The notes under the pieces are model-generated. The model did not search any database. It was not told the DNA's origin and saw nothing but the letters and a program-made list of their open reading frames with translations. Shown piece by piece: positions 11,476-23,113 of a stretch of DNA of 64,000 bases. This stretch comes from Phyto melanocephala (lineage: Eukaryota > Arthropoda > Insecta > Diptera > Rhinophoridae): the NCBI GenBank assembly GCA_941918925.1, contig OW799235.1:108496076-108560075 (forward strand). Direction: 5' to 3'. The translations under genes were made by a program, and so were the position numbers. How positions within the stretch are numbered: the first letter of the stretch is position 1; every line of letters begins with the position of its first letter.

Positions 11476-13289
11476 AGCAAAATGTATTTGATAGATTCTT
11501 ATAATAACTTTAAGCGGTCTATTTCATTAAAAATTAAAAATTAGTCCTTCATATTATTAGAAGTTCTAAAATCGTAATTATTAAAATGATGCACACTATT
11601 GTCGAAACACGGCAAAATAATCAAATTACTGTACAGTTTCTAGTTTTTTAAAATTCAATTTAAAACAACTATTTTGAAAGTTTTCTTATAAATACAAATT
11701 AATTTATTGCTCTTTTACGGTTCGGGTTTTTATACAATTTCAAAATATGCGCAACATTGCATAAATTTACAAAAGTGTTCAGAGAATTTAAAGCCTTCTA
11801 TTTTTAAAGATCATTGGCATTGTGCTACTTTCGTTTTTTTTTTCTTCACGCCATAAAACATAATTAATTTGGTAACATGGAGAATTGGGTTGAAGCAATA
11901 TGAGAACACTAGTTGTCTATTAAGTAAAAATATTATTTTTTAATGAGAAAAAACGTTCCAACAATTATTGCCTTAATTAAACAGTGAACTCACGAAAACG
12001 TTTACTATTTTTATTAAGGAGGCTGGGTGTATACGCAATCGCTTTTCTTTGCATTTATAATTGTGTTTTTGTTTTAAATTTTATCCATAAAACTCTACTT
12101 CATAGTTAAATGATAAATATTTTGCTTTTTTTATACAGAAATTTAAATAAAATATTATTTTTGAATAAATTATTTACTTAAGCTGTAGGACTTTAAAATT
12201 GGTGCACTTATAAGTATAATCAACGTACAAGAAAAAGTTCTTATTGCCGCATATCACAAATCTCGAATAGCCAATGTAAAGAAAATGTTTTTATCGTTAC
12301 TGGCTATTTACGCTATCGCGAGTTCACTGTATTTTATTAATATGACCAAAGTGGCACATTGTCAAAAATATTGTATTTTTATTTACAAAACACTACTTAA
12401 CTTTTAAAAGAATCGACCTAATTTTCAAACATAATGCTATTTTCAATGTGCTCAGCATCATAGCAAAATACAGGCATGGATTTTTTCAAAACTAAATGAA
12501 TAAAAATTTTCAAAGACATTTTGCTGTATCGATACACTACAAATTAAATTACATTTTTCTCCTCAACTATCGTCTTCTCCCTCTCTCTCTCTCTTTTAAA
12601 TCTGTTAATAAGACTTTAGCTTTATGAAACAGTTGCTTAAGTAGATGAAAGGTGACCAGATAGTAGTGGTAGTTTACAACAATACTGACAATTGGTCAGA
12701 AAACAAATCCTCAAATTCCAGCTTAAGGCCACTATGCAGTTATTCCTGAATTTCACACAAGAAATCTCTTACTTATATCTACTTGGAAAAATAATCGAAT
12801 GCTTATAATTATGTGAATGTATGTCAATAAAAAATAGTGCTTTGTAGTGACAAATATTAAAGTTTCACTTTAAAGCTTGCTTATGGAAGTCATGAACTTT
12901 GTATTGCGTTTTCAATACTTTCACATCAAGTGTTTCTAATTTTCTCCATTACAATCCTGCTTTGCAGTAAGGGAAGAATGATTTATTAATTCGTATAATT
13001 TTTTTATTAATTTATTCACTTCCACTACTGCATCAAAGTAAAGCTTTTTTTAAAGCGCATATAAACGTGCTTCCATTTTAAAATTTAGTATTAGTGCTTA
13101 AAATTTTTTTGCTAAGAAATGCGAAATATTAAAAATTCTTGACCAAACAATAGTCAGAACAATAATTGTTCTTGTTAAAAAAAATTGAAAAATGTCAAAT
13201 TTTCACCAGGATTGAACACTTTTAGAATTTATTGTTTCTAAAATTAATTATTTATTTATATAATAATTTTTTTATTTTAAATAAATCAA
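11476..13289. other. AT-rich noncoding DNA
   Basis: No gene or element is recognised apart from a short CT run at about 12575-12595. Confidence 0.5.
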
Positions 13290-13750
13290 TGAGCTTTTTG
13301 TATGGGGAGATCACTTCCATTGCTCTTATTTAATCGATGTTTGGATGGAATAAGACAAATGAAATAAAACTGAAAGTTTTAAAGATATATATAGGAGAAT
13401 ATTTTTCTATGTATATCTCATAAATTTGTTTCTTTTTCAGCTCATTTTAAGCTCAGCTATGCAAGTTGCAATTATAATTATATACCCGACACGAATTTTA
13501 CAGACTTCAGGAATTAAAGTATTCTGAGTATGCGACTAAAACTGTTTTTTTTGTGTGAGGAAGGTTAGTTTCACACCCACTTAAAATTTTAAGAAAAAAT
13601 GTCGAAAAGAACCATTCTTAACATTCATAGAATATTTTAGATAAATTGAAAAAGGGGCGTAAAGGTTAGAGCTTTATTTTCATAAAAACCGAAGTTGGTT
13701 ATGGTAAAAATTTAAAGAAAAAATTTGCAAAATTGGTGCAGCCGTTATTC
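13290..13750. repeat. Unclassified dispersed repeat (copy also at 46600-47010), interrupted by a retroelement
   Basis: Blocks 'ttggatggaataagacaaatga', 'tatctcataaatttg', 'cagctcattttaagctca' and 'cgacacgaatttt' are shared in order with 46780-47000. The repeat appears to resume at 14551, after the non-LTR insertion. No ends are defined. Confidence 0.5.
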
Positions 13751-13762
13751 AGAGATGCGATA

Positions 13763-14538
13763 GGTTGGTTGGTTATCGTGGTAGTTCGCTGCACGCCAAC
13801 AGTCAAGTAGAGTCTATATGACTCCGTTTTGACAGGACCACATCACTCGTCAGCTCTTAATGTATCTCAGAATAAATGCAAGAGTAAGGGTACTAGATCC
13901 ACCCCGTGGCCGTGAGGTATCTCAGTAGATAATTCAGTCCAACTTCAGATATCGCAGAGAGCCCATCCAATATATGTTCGCCCAGAAATCTGTGTCTTTT
14001 AGTCGCCAGTGCAGGACATTCGCAGAGAAGATGGAAAACCGATTTCTCCTTCTCTCTATCCAGACAGCTGCGACAATGGTCGTTCGATGGAAGTCCGAGT
14101 CGACTTGCATGTGTGCCTAACATCCAGTGACCCGTCAATACCGCCAGCAACCTCGATATGTCCCTCCGACTTCGACTGGTAAGTTGCAATGTACGTCGTG
14201 CATCAAAAGAGGGCCACGTAAGCCGTGCCACCTTACACGTGCTCAGCCCACGCCACCTGTCATTAGCCTTCCGGAAAAAGTGTCTGGAGATTCTGCTTTT
14301 AATAGCCTCTAACGGGATTGCAACTGCAATTGCGTTAGAGATATCCAAAGCAGATCCTCTCCTGGCTAGTTCATCAGCCCGCTCATTACCATAGTGGCCC
14401 TTATGCGCAGGAATCCAAACTAGAGTAACGTCAGCCCGCTGACCAAGCCTTGACAGTGCCTTTCTACATTGGCCAACTAAATTAGACGTAGTTATGTACG
14501 ACCTTAGTGACAAGAGTGCCGCCTGACTGTCGACAAAC
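13763..14538 (-). mobile_element. 5'-truncated non-LTR retrotransposon (I/R1-like group, RNase H bearing)
   Basis: The insertion is flanked by the direct duplication agagatgcgata (13751-13762 and 14539-14550; a preceding c makes it 13 bp), the mark of target-primed reverse transcription. The element lies on the minus strand. Its 3' end, at the left, finishes in a short AACC-type repeat rather than poly(A). Its 5' end is cut inside the RNase H domain. Confidence 0.85.
13893..14537 (-). pseudogene. ORF2 C-terminal fragment: RNase H and CCHC-type tail
   Basis: Coding begins inside the RNase H domain at LFVDSQAALLSL, which has the catalytic Asp. It continues through WIPAHKGHYGNERADELAR, the conserved H-G-N-AD region that closes RNase H. 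It then has a Cys/His motif (CRSCLDREKEKSVFHLLCEC) typical of the end of ORF2 in RNase H-bearing non-LTR elements, and it stops at 13893. The frame is open throughout, so the copy is young, but it lacks endonuclease and reverse transcriptase. The apparent start codon upstream comes from flanking DNA and the target duplication. In an intact element this ORF2 would nick DNA and reverse-transcribe the element RNA. This piece alone cannot. Confidence 0.85.
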
Positions 14539-14550
14539 AGAGATGCGATA

Positions 14551-15799
14551 ACTAACAAACGACATTTTTATTTACGTATATAGAATATAGAATTTTACAT
14601 AAAACAGATTTGAATTAATCATATTAGATTATTGAAGAACTTTGCTAACACATATGAATTTGTCAAATTGTGTTTTCCGTCTTTTGGAACAATTGGAACT
14701 CTTCTCAGCGGGTAATTTAAAAAAAAACTAAATAAAAAAATTTAAATTTAAACACAATATGTTTATGTTTATTAATGCATTTACTATGCATTAAATATGT
14801 TTATTAAACGATTCGCTAAAATACCGTGGTATATTTTCATAAAAATTTCTTGCATGAAGTTACTAAATTTTCCATCCCTGGGTATTCTTTACTGTCAATA
14901 TTTTAATATAAGACAATAAAAAAAATGGCTACCACATGACGATTTTGCTACACTAAAAGATTTTGATAAATACATATCGTTGGTCATAAGTAGAAAGGTC
15001 CTATCTCAAATTATTCTAATTTTACAGGAGAAGGTAAAAACGTTACAGAAACAGTATTGTGTGAAATGTATTGAAATCACTGAAAAACTCAATTTCGTAA
15101 GAAAGACGATTTATGGACCTTCTACCTGTGACCATCGATATCCTTTTATTTTATAAAATCAATATATTTAATCGTTCTATTATTGTATAAACGAATATAC
15201 AAAAAATTCTTTATTAATATAAATAAAATTAGAAAATTCTCTAATATTGAAACTTAAATAATTGTCTAGTTCGAATAATGTTGTTTATTCACCGAACATT
15301 TTCAGTGATATAATTTTTCAAATTTAAATATTAGATGTACTCGTTTGTCTTTAACTTATCGAAAATTCTTTATTCAAGTTTTTTTTTCTTTTTTAATTTT
15401 GTACTTAGAAAAAATTTCCATATCAATAAAAAGTTTTAAAGAACAATTCTCTATTAAATATAAAAACTCTACAGAAAATTTTTAACATATAAAAAAATTT
15501 GAATATCTAACAATTTGTGAAAATTCTTAAGTGAAATTTAAGGTTAACTTGATATTAAAAATATTAGTAAATTTATTACAACTAGTTTTTGGAAAAAAAA
15601 ATATTTTTTACGGTAAAATTTAAATTTATAAAACATTGTTAGGTAACGTTTTAAACTACTGAGCACTGTACTTGTTTAAAGTTGTTTAAAGATAGAATGA
15701 TTTTTGATTGATATTTGTGATTTTATTTTATTTTATTTAATTTATTGTCTATAGATTATAAATCCTTACAGACTAAAGTATGTAAAATAACAAAACAAA
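14551..15799. other. AT-rich noncoding DNA
   Basis: The first ~40 bp continue the repeat interrupted by the retroelement. The rest shows nothing recognisable. Confidence 0.5.
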
Positions 15800-15835
15800 A
15801 TTAAGGTTATATATAAAATAATATTCTATAATAAT

Positions 15836-16640
15836 TCAACGATTTAAATATAAAATGATATTTCTTTTAACAATTTCTTTACTTTCATTAAGGCCAATAA
15901 GGTGATAATAATTATTAAAGTTTTCACATATACGACGAAGAGGATCATTATTAGCATAGTTGGTTCTATAGTATTTTAAGTTAATAAAACGGAAACATCG
16001 AGTTGGTCTGGTTGGAACATTAAAAGATATTTTACTTAGCGGGAATTCTGAGTCGATATCGCCTTGAATTAGGCCCAGCACAAAAGAAAAACTCAGCATT
16101 GAACGACGACTTTTTAAAGTTGGTAATTTTATAAGACAGAGTCCGCTTTCGTATGAAGGTAGTAAAAACGAATTCCATCCAAGGCCACGAAGACAAAATA
16201 TTAAAAACTTATTTTGTACAGACTCGATACTATCAATATGAATATTATAGCAAGGTTCCCAAATAAACGATCCATATTCTAGAATAGGTCGAACTAACTA
16301 TGAATATAATTGTTTCGTAATATAAGGATCTAGAAATTCCTTGCACCACCTTTTCATAAATCCAAGTACACCATTTGCTTTGTTAACAATTAAAGAAATA
16401 TGGTCACGAAAATTTAATTGGTGATCAAGCAAAATACCAAGATCAAGAAAATTCAGAACTTTATCAAGTTTACACTCATTAATGCAATAAAATAAATCCA
16501 ATTTCTTAATTCTGAAAAAGGACTTATGCTTAAATTTTTTTATATTCAGCTCCATTAAGTTGATTTCACACCAATTTACCAATTTGCCAATATCAGATTG
16601 AAGGCAAATTAATATTATAGAATATTAAAAATTGTTTAGT
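15836..16640 (-). pseudogene. Jockey-like non-LTR reverse transcriptase, C-terminal fragment with one in-frame stop
   Basis: On the minus strand one frame runs from about 16640 to the stop at 15836. It reads LQSDIGKLVNWCEINLMELN, DHISLIVNKANGVLGFMKRW and KQLYS, then a TAG at 16298-16300, then LVRPILEYGSFIWEP, IESVQNKFLIFCLRGLGW and on to a natural end. These are the thumb and post-RT motifs of jockey-type elements. The two open pieces share a frame, so a single stop codon is the only visible lesion. The palm motifs (YADD) and endonuclease are missing upstream, so this is a 5'-truncated copy. No clean target duplication was found. Confidence 0.75.
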
Positions 16641-17366
16641 GCAGTCACCTGTCAGTCCCATGTGACTAGCTTACTCTGTAGCATACTTTATAAGTATTGC
16701 CTACACCTTCGAACGTCAACAAAATCTTTAACATTACAATCCTTAATAAATTGCGCTATTTTTTATTATTTCGTAGACACTTGATTTAGATTTTTATCGA
16801 AGAAAATGTTAAAAGTGTAATTACAGCAATAACAAGTTAAGCAAGACGTAAACTACATTAAATATACCTAAAAGTATCAAACAATTTGACATCATTAGAA
16901 TTAACAAATTAATAGTAAAATTTTAATTTTTGTTCAATTTTTTTCCGAGCTTATTTTCTGTTTCATTAACTTAACCTTGACACGAATACAGGTGTACGAG
17001 TGTGTTAAATGCTTTGCCAACTTTTATTTTCGTTTTCGTTAATGTCTTTTCTGTTTCTTTTTTTCTGTTTTTGTAATAAAAATAAGCAAAAACACAACGA
17101 CAGCAAGAAATATTTAATCCGTTTTAAATACGCCCTCCCTCTATTTAATTCAATTTATCTGTCAATTCTTGTTCTTGTTAAAAGTATTTGGGTTTAAATT
17201 TTGTAGATTGTTTTTTTTATTTTTTTCTTCTAATATATGTATGCCACTTTGTTGTTGTTATTGCTGTCATTTATATATACACATTTATTTTTATTTTATT
17301 TTGAGTTATTCTTTTTTAATCATTTATGTTGACTCTAAAAGTCTTACAAGAGGTGTTCATGTCATT
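16641..17366. other. AT-rich noncoding DNA
   Basis: T-rich open frames at 17009-17429 look like low-complexity noise. No element is recognised. Confidence 0.5.
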
Positions 17367-17508
17367 CAAGGCATATTTATTCAGCAGTTAAGCGCAGTTC
17401 CGAGGGGATTATTTTTTGTTTATAAATGAAGTTTGACATTTGAAATAATTTGAGAAAAAAAATTATCAGCCGATGGATCAAGACTAACGGATGAGTAAAT
17501 ATGACGTG
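17367..17508. mobile_element. Short MITE with 8 bp target duplication (copy 2 of the CAAGGCATATTTA family)
   Basis: The left end CAAGGCATATTTATTCA is related in inverted orientation to the right end 'gagtaaatatgacgtg'. The flanks atgtcatt (17359-17366) and atgtcata (17509-17516) agree at seven of eight positions. It is the same family as the cleaner copy at 42376-42587. The 8 bp duplication suggests hAT-type mobilisation. Confidence 0.55.
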
Positions 17509-18262
17509 ATGTCATAATTTTTAGTTTAGCAAAATTCTAAAAATGTATTAACGATCAATACTTAAATCGGAAAGTTTCAACTGTAGTTGCAAATATTACG
17601 CGAGCTTATGCTTTTGTGTGTCAATTTTGAGAGCTGTGCTGCCACAATGCATTGACAGCTACCATTTTGTTTTGATAGGAAAATATTCCACTGATTGTTA
17701 AAAAAAATTTACTGTATGAATTACTTTTAGTATTAAAATATACTTTTTAGCGGAAAAACATAATCTTTTTAAATAATTCACGTTAAACATATGTTTTGTC
17801 TCAAGTTTTGCACGGAATTTACGCACTTGATCAGTGGCAGTGTTTAGTTGTTTGTTAAAAAAAATGCATTATTCGAAAAATGCAATAAAGTAAGTGACGT
17901 GAATACCTTTACTATTTAGCATATGGTGTTATTTTGAATTAGTCTTTCTGCATGTCATGATGTTTTATGGCACAAGCAAGTGAATGGTGTTTAAATTATA
18001 TTGATTGTAACATATTAAATTATAGCTCTTAGGATTACTACAATCAAATAAATATCTAACGAGTTTATCTGAAACCATCTTCATGTAAAGATTTGTTGTA
18101 GTCAAATAATGGACATTGCTGTGCACTCTTCCAGACTTTAACGAAGAATATTTTGTTACAAGTAAATAAATTGTAAATGCAACACCAATCTGAGAGTCTT
18201 GTTAATATTAAAAACTGCATTAAATTTTCCGTTTGGTATTTCAGATTCGTTAACTACCGATT
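17509..18262. other. AT-rich noncoding DNA
   Basis: Nothing recognisable. Confidence 0.5.
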
Positions 18263-18577
18263 AAGGCCATGACTGACTATCAGATTTAGTCGTTCGATAT
18301 GTCAAAAATTGTATGTATGTTCAGAAAGAGTGATAGTGTGGACACAAAGTGCACATGTGTGACAGATTTTTTGACAAGTGTGTCCGATTTGATAATCTTT
18401 TGAAAATTTTCATAAAATAATAGTTTCTGTGCGATCAGAGTTGCTTTTTCTAAGCAAGTATGACAGTGTGGCATCCAATAACACATTTTGTTGCGATTTT
18501 TTCATGTAGGACAGAAAACTATCAGATTTTTATTTGACATAATCGCACGACTTTATAGGATAGTCAGTCATGGCCTT
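18263..18577. mobile_element. MITE with long terminal inverted repeats
   Basis: The left end AAGGCCATGACTGACTATC and the right end GATAGTCAGTCATGGCCTT (reading 'ggatagtcagtcatggcctt') are inverted copies. Subterminal similarity continues inward ('gtcgttcgatatgtcaaa' against 'tttgacataatcgcacgac'). No coding capacity. The flanks ttaa/ttta are compatible with a PIF/Harbinger-type TWA duplication, but this is not certain. Confidence 0.7.
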
Positions 18578-19781
18578 TAGGAGCATTCTTTCTAGTGTAT
18601 TTCACTATAAAGTGCTTTTAGGCCAACAAAGCAATATGTAGCAACATGTTGTTCTTGTTGGCATAAAATATTTTAAGCAGGCATTTTATTTTGTTTAAAA
18701 ACAAATGTTTTTCATTCGATTAATTATTTGTTTTCGTTTGAAATTTAAAAAAAAAGAACGTATTATTTATTTTACACGTCAAGTTTTGTGGGTGCTTTTT
18801 TTTGTATTGTTTTTTTTTTGTGAAATTCTCTTCTTAATTGGCTTAGTCTAATTTTATTTGTTTATTTAATTGTTGTTATTATTATTGCTGTTGTGCTTGG
18901 TGTTAAATGAATTATTTCTTTTGCTCAAGCATAAACTATTAAAATAGTTTACCATTAAATTGATAAGTAGCACGAGTATTTCGTCCAGACAAATGTCAAT
19001 TAAAATTTTTTAAATACATTTTTAATGTCCCCCTTGTATTTTCTAATTTAAAGTTTTAATACTTTTTATAAAAAAAACCTGCGGCATAAATTTTGTTTCG
19101 AATCTTAATAACTCGTTGCCTTATGATTTATCTGGTAAAGAGTTTTAATCTTTTAGCTAATTTTTAAATAAATCTATGTTAGGTTAAGGCTTAATGTTAG
19201 CCTTAAGACTTATTAAGACCAATCGACACAAACCATGTTAGACAAATTTCAATAGTTGGGTGAAAACATACATATATTTTCTTTTGTAATTTCCTTTTTG
19301 ATTCCAACATTTCTACCAGCTTATTTTGGTTTGAATTGATTGGCATTAAGAAGGCTTTGATAGGATCAATTATGTTTCAAACTAAACCGAATTTGTTAGA
19401 AAGATTTTATTTATTTCTAGAAAACTTATTTCTAGTGAATTTTGTTTTGATATTTTGTAAGCGTTTATGTGTTTTTGAACATATGTATTTGCGTTATTAA
19501 TTTTATGTCTTGTTTTTTTTTTAAATTGTTTTATATTATAAATCAGTTGTTTCATGCGGGATAGGTGAAATTGTGAACCTTTTTTCAATTGGTTTCTGAC
19601 TGAAATTGCTGAATCCACTCGCCTAGTCGAGTTCGAGTGAGTAAAAATTCATGTTACTGAAATCCACTCACAATTATGATTTTTTTAAACAGTAAAGTTG
19701 TTCACTTAAGACGATAAGTGAGCGCATTGGCTGTTTTATTTAATTCAATAAAATGTTTTTTTTTTTAATTTTTCTTTAACT
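18578..19781. other. AT-rich noncoding DNA
   Basis: A small hairpin ('cgcctagtcgagttcgagtg') lies near 19620. Nothing else is recognised. Confidence 0.5.
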
Positions 19782-20055
19782 GAGGCCTATTAACATAATA
19801 TTCAGTTAAATAAATTCAACGTAAAAGTTTACTAACTTTCAGTAAGCTTAAACTGAAGTTTTAACTATAAATTAAAAATGTTCGTTAACAATAGGCAGGA
19901 GTTAGTTAACTTGTAGTTATCAATTATTATGAATGAATTTCAAAAAGAAGAAGAAATGTATACATAAATATAAATTCTTAATGTGCACCCATCTGCTCAT
20001 AAATTTATTAAAAATATGAATAATTTGTAGGTATATATGTAATTATAATTGAAGC

Positions 20056-20514
20056 ATGAGCCAAAAGGAAAAAAGAATTCGGTAAGCAATCATTAATATG
20101 TGTGCATACCAGTCTAGATTTGTTTTAAAATTATTCTAAATTGATATTTTGGTAGCCCAAATTTTTCAGCAATGGATGAAGATGTTCTGCTCTCCATTAA
20201 GGAAGAATATAAAACCATTATAAGAGTCAAAAAAAACTGACTGCGCGTCATGGAAAGAAAAGAGAGAAGCTTGGGACAAAATAGAAACTGAATTTTCCAC
20301 TCAAACGCAAACATATAGAACATCAAAAATGCTAAAAGATAAGTTTGATAATATGAAAAAAAGAACCAAAGTATCATTGGCTGAAGAAAAACAGCAATTT
20401 TATTTAACGGGTGGTGGTCCGTGTATCAGTTCACAAGCCAATAAAGAAAATAAAAACCGTAGAATAGCAGCAATAATGGGAGATGCAGCCAGTTACATAA
20501 AAACGAAGGGTTAA
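20056..20514 (+). pseudogene. Myb/SANT-like DNA-binding protein of a Harbinger element, one frameshift
   Basis: Exon 1 (20056-20081, MSQKEKRI) splices with GT-AG ends to 20156, giving RIRPNFSAMDEDVLLSIKEE. After a run of eight A's at about 20229-20236 the frame must shift by one base to continue KTDCASWKEKREAWDKIETEF and then KMLKDKFDNMKKR, EEKQQFYLTGGGP, to a stop at 20514. The W...W spacing and the KxKxxNLKK-type helix are those of the Myb/SANT-like (zeste-related) domain. Such proteins help the HARBI1 nuclease find the transposon ends. The single extra A in a homopolymer could also be a sequencing error, in which case this first domain (about 128 residues) would be open. Confidence 0.7.
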
Positions 20515-20608
20515 TAACAGCATCTGCTTAACCGAAAGGGCATGATTTCTGCAAAAAGCTGCACTGCATTCACATAAATATTATTTTTGTTTGTTATTTA
20601 CTTACTTA

Positions 20609-20809
20609 TTAGTTTGTGGTTGAATGTATTTTGAAATAATTCTTGCTAACAATTCTCTTAGATAAACGATATCTCATGAAAAACTCTGCATTAGGTAAAT
20701 TAAAATGATCCATTCGAGTTCTGTGGTTATATATTCTTTTCATACCATAAGAAATATTTACTTTATATAAATTATACAAATGTCTAAATCTTTTTAATCG
20801 TAGAGGCAT
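20609..20809 (-). pseudogene. HARBI1-like transposase, N-terminal fragment
   Basis: The minus-strand frame of 66 residues contains MDHFNLPNAEFFMRYRLSKR, which matches the N-terminal 'F..RYRLSK..v' signature that precedes the DDE nuclease domain in HARBI1-type transposases. The stop follows soon after, and no catalytic Asp/Glu motifs are present, so the nuclease core has been lost. Position and orientation opposite the Myb/SANT gene fit a shrunken Harbinger element. Confidence 0.5.
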
Positions 20810-21320
20810 CTTTCAGTTGTATAAAAATAGCAAAAATATAATGTATTTAAGTTCAAACATCAAATCTCTTTTGCCAGTTAAGAACTTAAAAGCCAAATAG
20901 TACTCGGTTAAATTTAATTGAAATTTGGCAAAATAATTTAAAAGTTATAAGATAACTGAATTTTGTGTTAATGGGTTTTCGCTAACCAAGGTTTAAATTT
21001 TTAATTTTTTTTCTTGTTAACGGCCCTAACTCTGTTGATGCTCTTGGCTATGTTTTATTCAAAAAAACTGAAATTCAAATTAATTTTTTTTTTTTTTTAA
21101 AGTTTTTTTAAAAATGTTTTGTCTCTTTTCACCTAGAGTCTAGACGTGATTAATTAAAATCATGATGAATGTCAAACTCTATAGAAAAAAAAATTACGTT
21201 TTTCATACTTTTTTTTATATGGATTTTGACATTCACCATAATATTACTTTATCACGTATATACTCTTGGTTTTATTACTAAGTAGTTACCTTGTTTTAAA
21301 TTTGATTACATATTACTATT

Positions 21321-22944
21321 TTTTTTATACCCGCCACCAAAAAAATGGTGGGGGTATATTCATTTTGTCATTCCGTTTGTAACACATCGAAATATCCATT
21401 TTAGACCCCATAAAGTATATATATTCTGAATCAGGGTTTGATTTGATGACGATCTAGCTATGTCCGTCCGTCTGTCCGTCTGTTGAAAGCACGATAGAGG
21501 TCGCACCGAAAAAGCTAGGGGGCTCAAATTTTGCCAGAATCTTTCTTATAGACAAGGTTTGTTTGGTATTGAAAATGGGGTGAATCGGAATATTAGGAAG
21601 AGAGTTATAGCTCGAAAAGCAAGACTAGGTCGAAAAAACCGTGTCCTTCAAACATCGAATAAAACGGAATTGTGTCCAAATGCATTAACGTAGACTCCTG
21701 AAACTTCGAATATATATTTCCTGAGTAAAAACGATATTGTCCCCCGAAAATCATCTAAATCTATGTATTAGGAGGGGAGTTATCGATCAAAATGTACGAA
21801 AATTTATACCGCACAGTGTATTTTTCGGTATATTTAAAAACAAAAACGTCATAAAAGCAACAAAATTTGATGTACGAATCTGAAATTTTGCACACTTTGG
21901 TTTTTGGTGAGACGCTTTTTTGTAACGGAAAATCAATGTGCCACGCCCACTTTTACGCCCACCTCCCATACAACGTTTTACCTAAAATTCATATAATTTC
22001 TCTACTAATAAAGATTTTGGAATAATAAAGGGCTATATTGAAACATCTAAGTTGTATTCATTCAGAAAAATAACTTTGACACGCCTACTATAACGCCCAC
22101 TTTTCACGTTATCTAACCTTAATGAAATTTAAAAGCTCATAAAACCGCCAAAATTAGAGGTATGATGATAAAATTTGCTACGTATATCCGTCTGGGCAAT
22201 ATCATTACTGTTCTAGCATACCGAAGTTTTGAAAAAAATTATTATGAAATTATTATCATTTATTTTTATAACGATAATATTTGTATGCTTCAATTATGTA
22301 TGGAACAAAATATCGGCCCAATGGCCCCCCAACCTAGGCAGCACACCTCGATCCGATAGTCCATATTTTCAATGACACTGTTGATGCTCAATTGTTGGGC
22401 ACGTTGATGAGTCGAGGTTGCTTGCTCTTTTGCCACGTTATCGTGAAAAACAGCAATATTCCCATTCAACGAACTAAGATGGCATTCACAGATGTTTTCA
22501 CATTTCATACAGACCTGCTTTGCAGACATTTAAATATTTTTTACAATTCTCATGATTGTGGACGAATTCAAACGATTTTGTTGACCAAAATAATCACGAA
22601 GTGTACAAAATGCATTTTTATTTGAACGCCCATTTTTATAAAAATCTTTAATATTTAAAAGCGTCTCTCGATTGCGTATCTTTCCACGGTTCAAATTGAG
22701 TTAGTCTGAGATTGAGAAATGTCGAATGAAATGCAAGAAAAAAGTTGAAGTTTAGGTGTGGTTCACCTTCAACATGGGCCCTTAAAATTTAACCACCCTC
22801 TACAAAGAAAGTGATACATATTTTATTATAAAGAGATTATTCTATAGCGATTAACAAAATAATAAATATTGTGCTTTAAATGTACACAAAATTGGTGGTG
22901 GGTATAAAAGATTCGGCACAGCCGAATATAGTGCTCTTACTTGT
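21321..22944 (+). mobile_element. DINE-1-like element, long subfamily, copy A (composite)
   Basis: The 5' end has the palindrome TATACCCGCCACC...GGTGGGGGTATA, then 'gtcattccgtttgtaacacatcg', 'gaccccataaagtatatat', 'gacgatctagctatgtccgtc' and the interior 'gccacgcccacttttacgcccacc'. The 3' end repeats the subterminal motif inverted (ggtggtgggtata) and finishes with the hairpin ATTCGGC-ACA-GCCGAAT and 'atagtgctcttacttgtt'. These blocks and their order match INE-1/DINE-1 elements of flies, which are non-autonomous relatives of Helentrons. A mariner remnant sits inside at 22222-22800. Confidence 0.8.
22222..22800 (-). mobile_element. Mariner-like element nested in DINE copy A, left end deleted
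   Basis: The right end is 'ccttaaaatttaaccaccctc' followed by TA, the terminus of the family complete at 49060-49678. The other terminus (about 50 bp) is missing and fused to DINE sequence, so a deletion removed it along with neighbouring DINE DNA. Traces of transposase read on the minus strand (VIENMDYRIEVC). Confidence 0.7.
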
Positions 22945-23113
22945 TAAGTATTCATACTTACACGTTTATAATCAAAATAAAGTTTTTTTAAAATCACCAA
23001 TTTTTTTACCTCAAGAATCTTGCGGATAAATCCCTTAATCTGTGAACGTTCTTAATTTTTTTTTTATATAAAAAAACTCCTAACAATTCTCTATTTGCAA
23101 ACTATATTACAAT

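Larger units (their letters stand above)
19782..20985. mobile_element. PIF/Harbinger DNA transposon relic
   Basis: The interval contains both hallmark genes of the superfamily: a Myb/SANT-like DNA-binding protein on the plus strand and a HARBI1-like nuclease fragment on the minus strand, arranged convergently. The ends are approximate and rest on an inverted subterminal match: ATTAACATAATATTCAGTTA near 19790 against the reverse complement ATTAACACAAAATTCAGTTA near 20970. No exact TWA duplication could be fixed. Confidence 0.55.
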
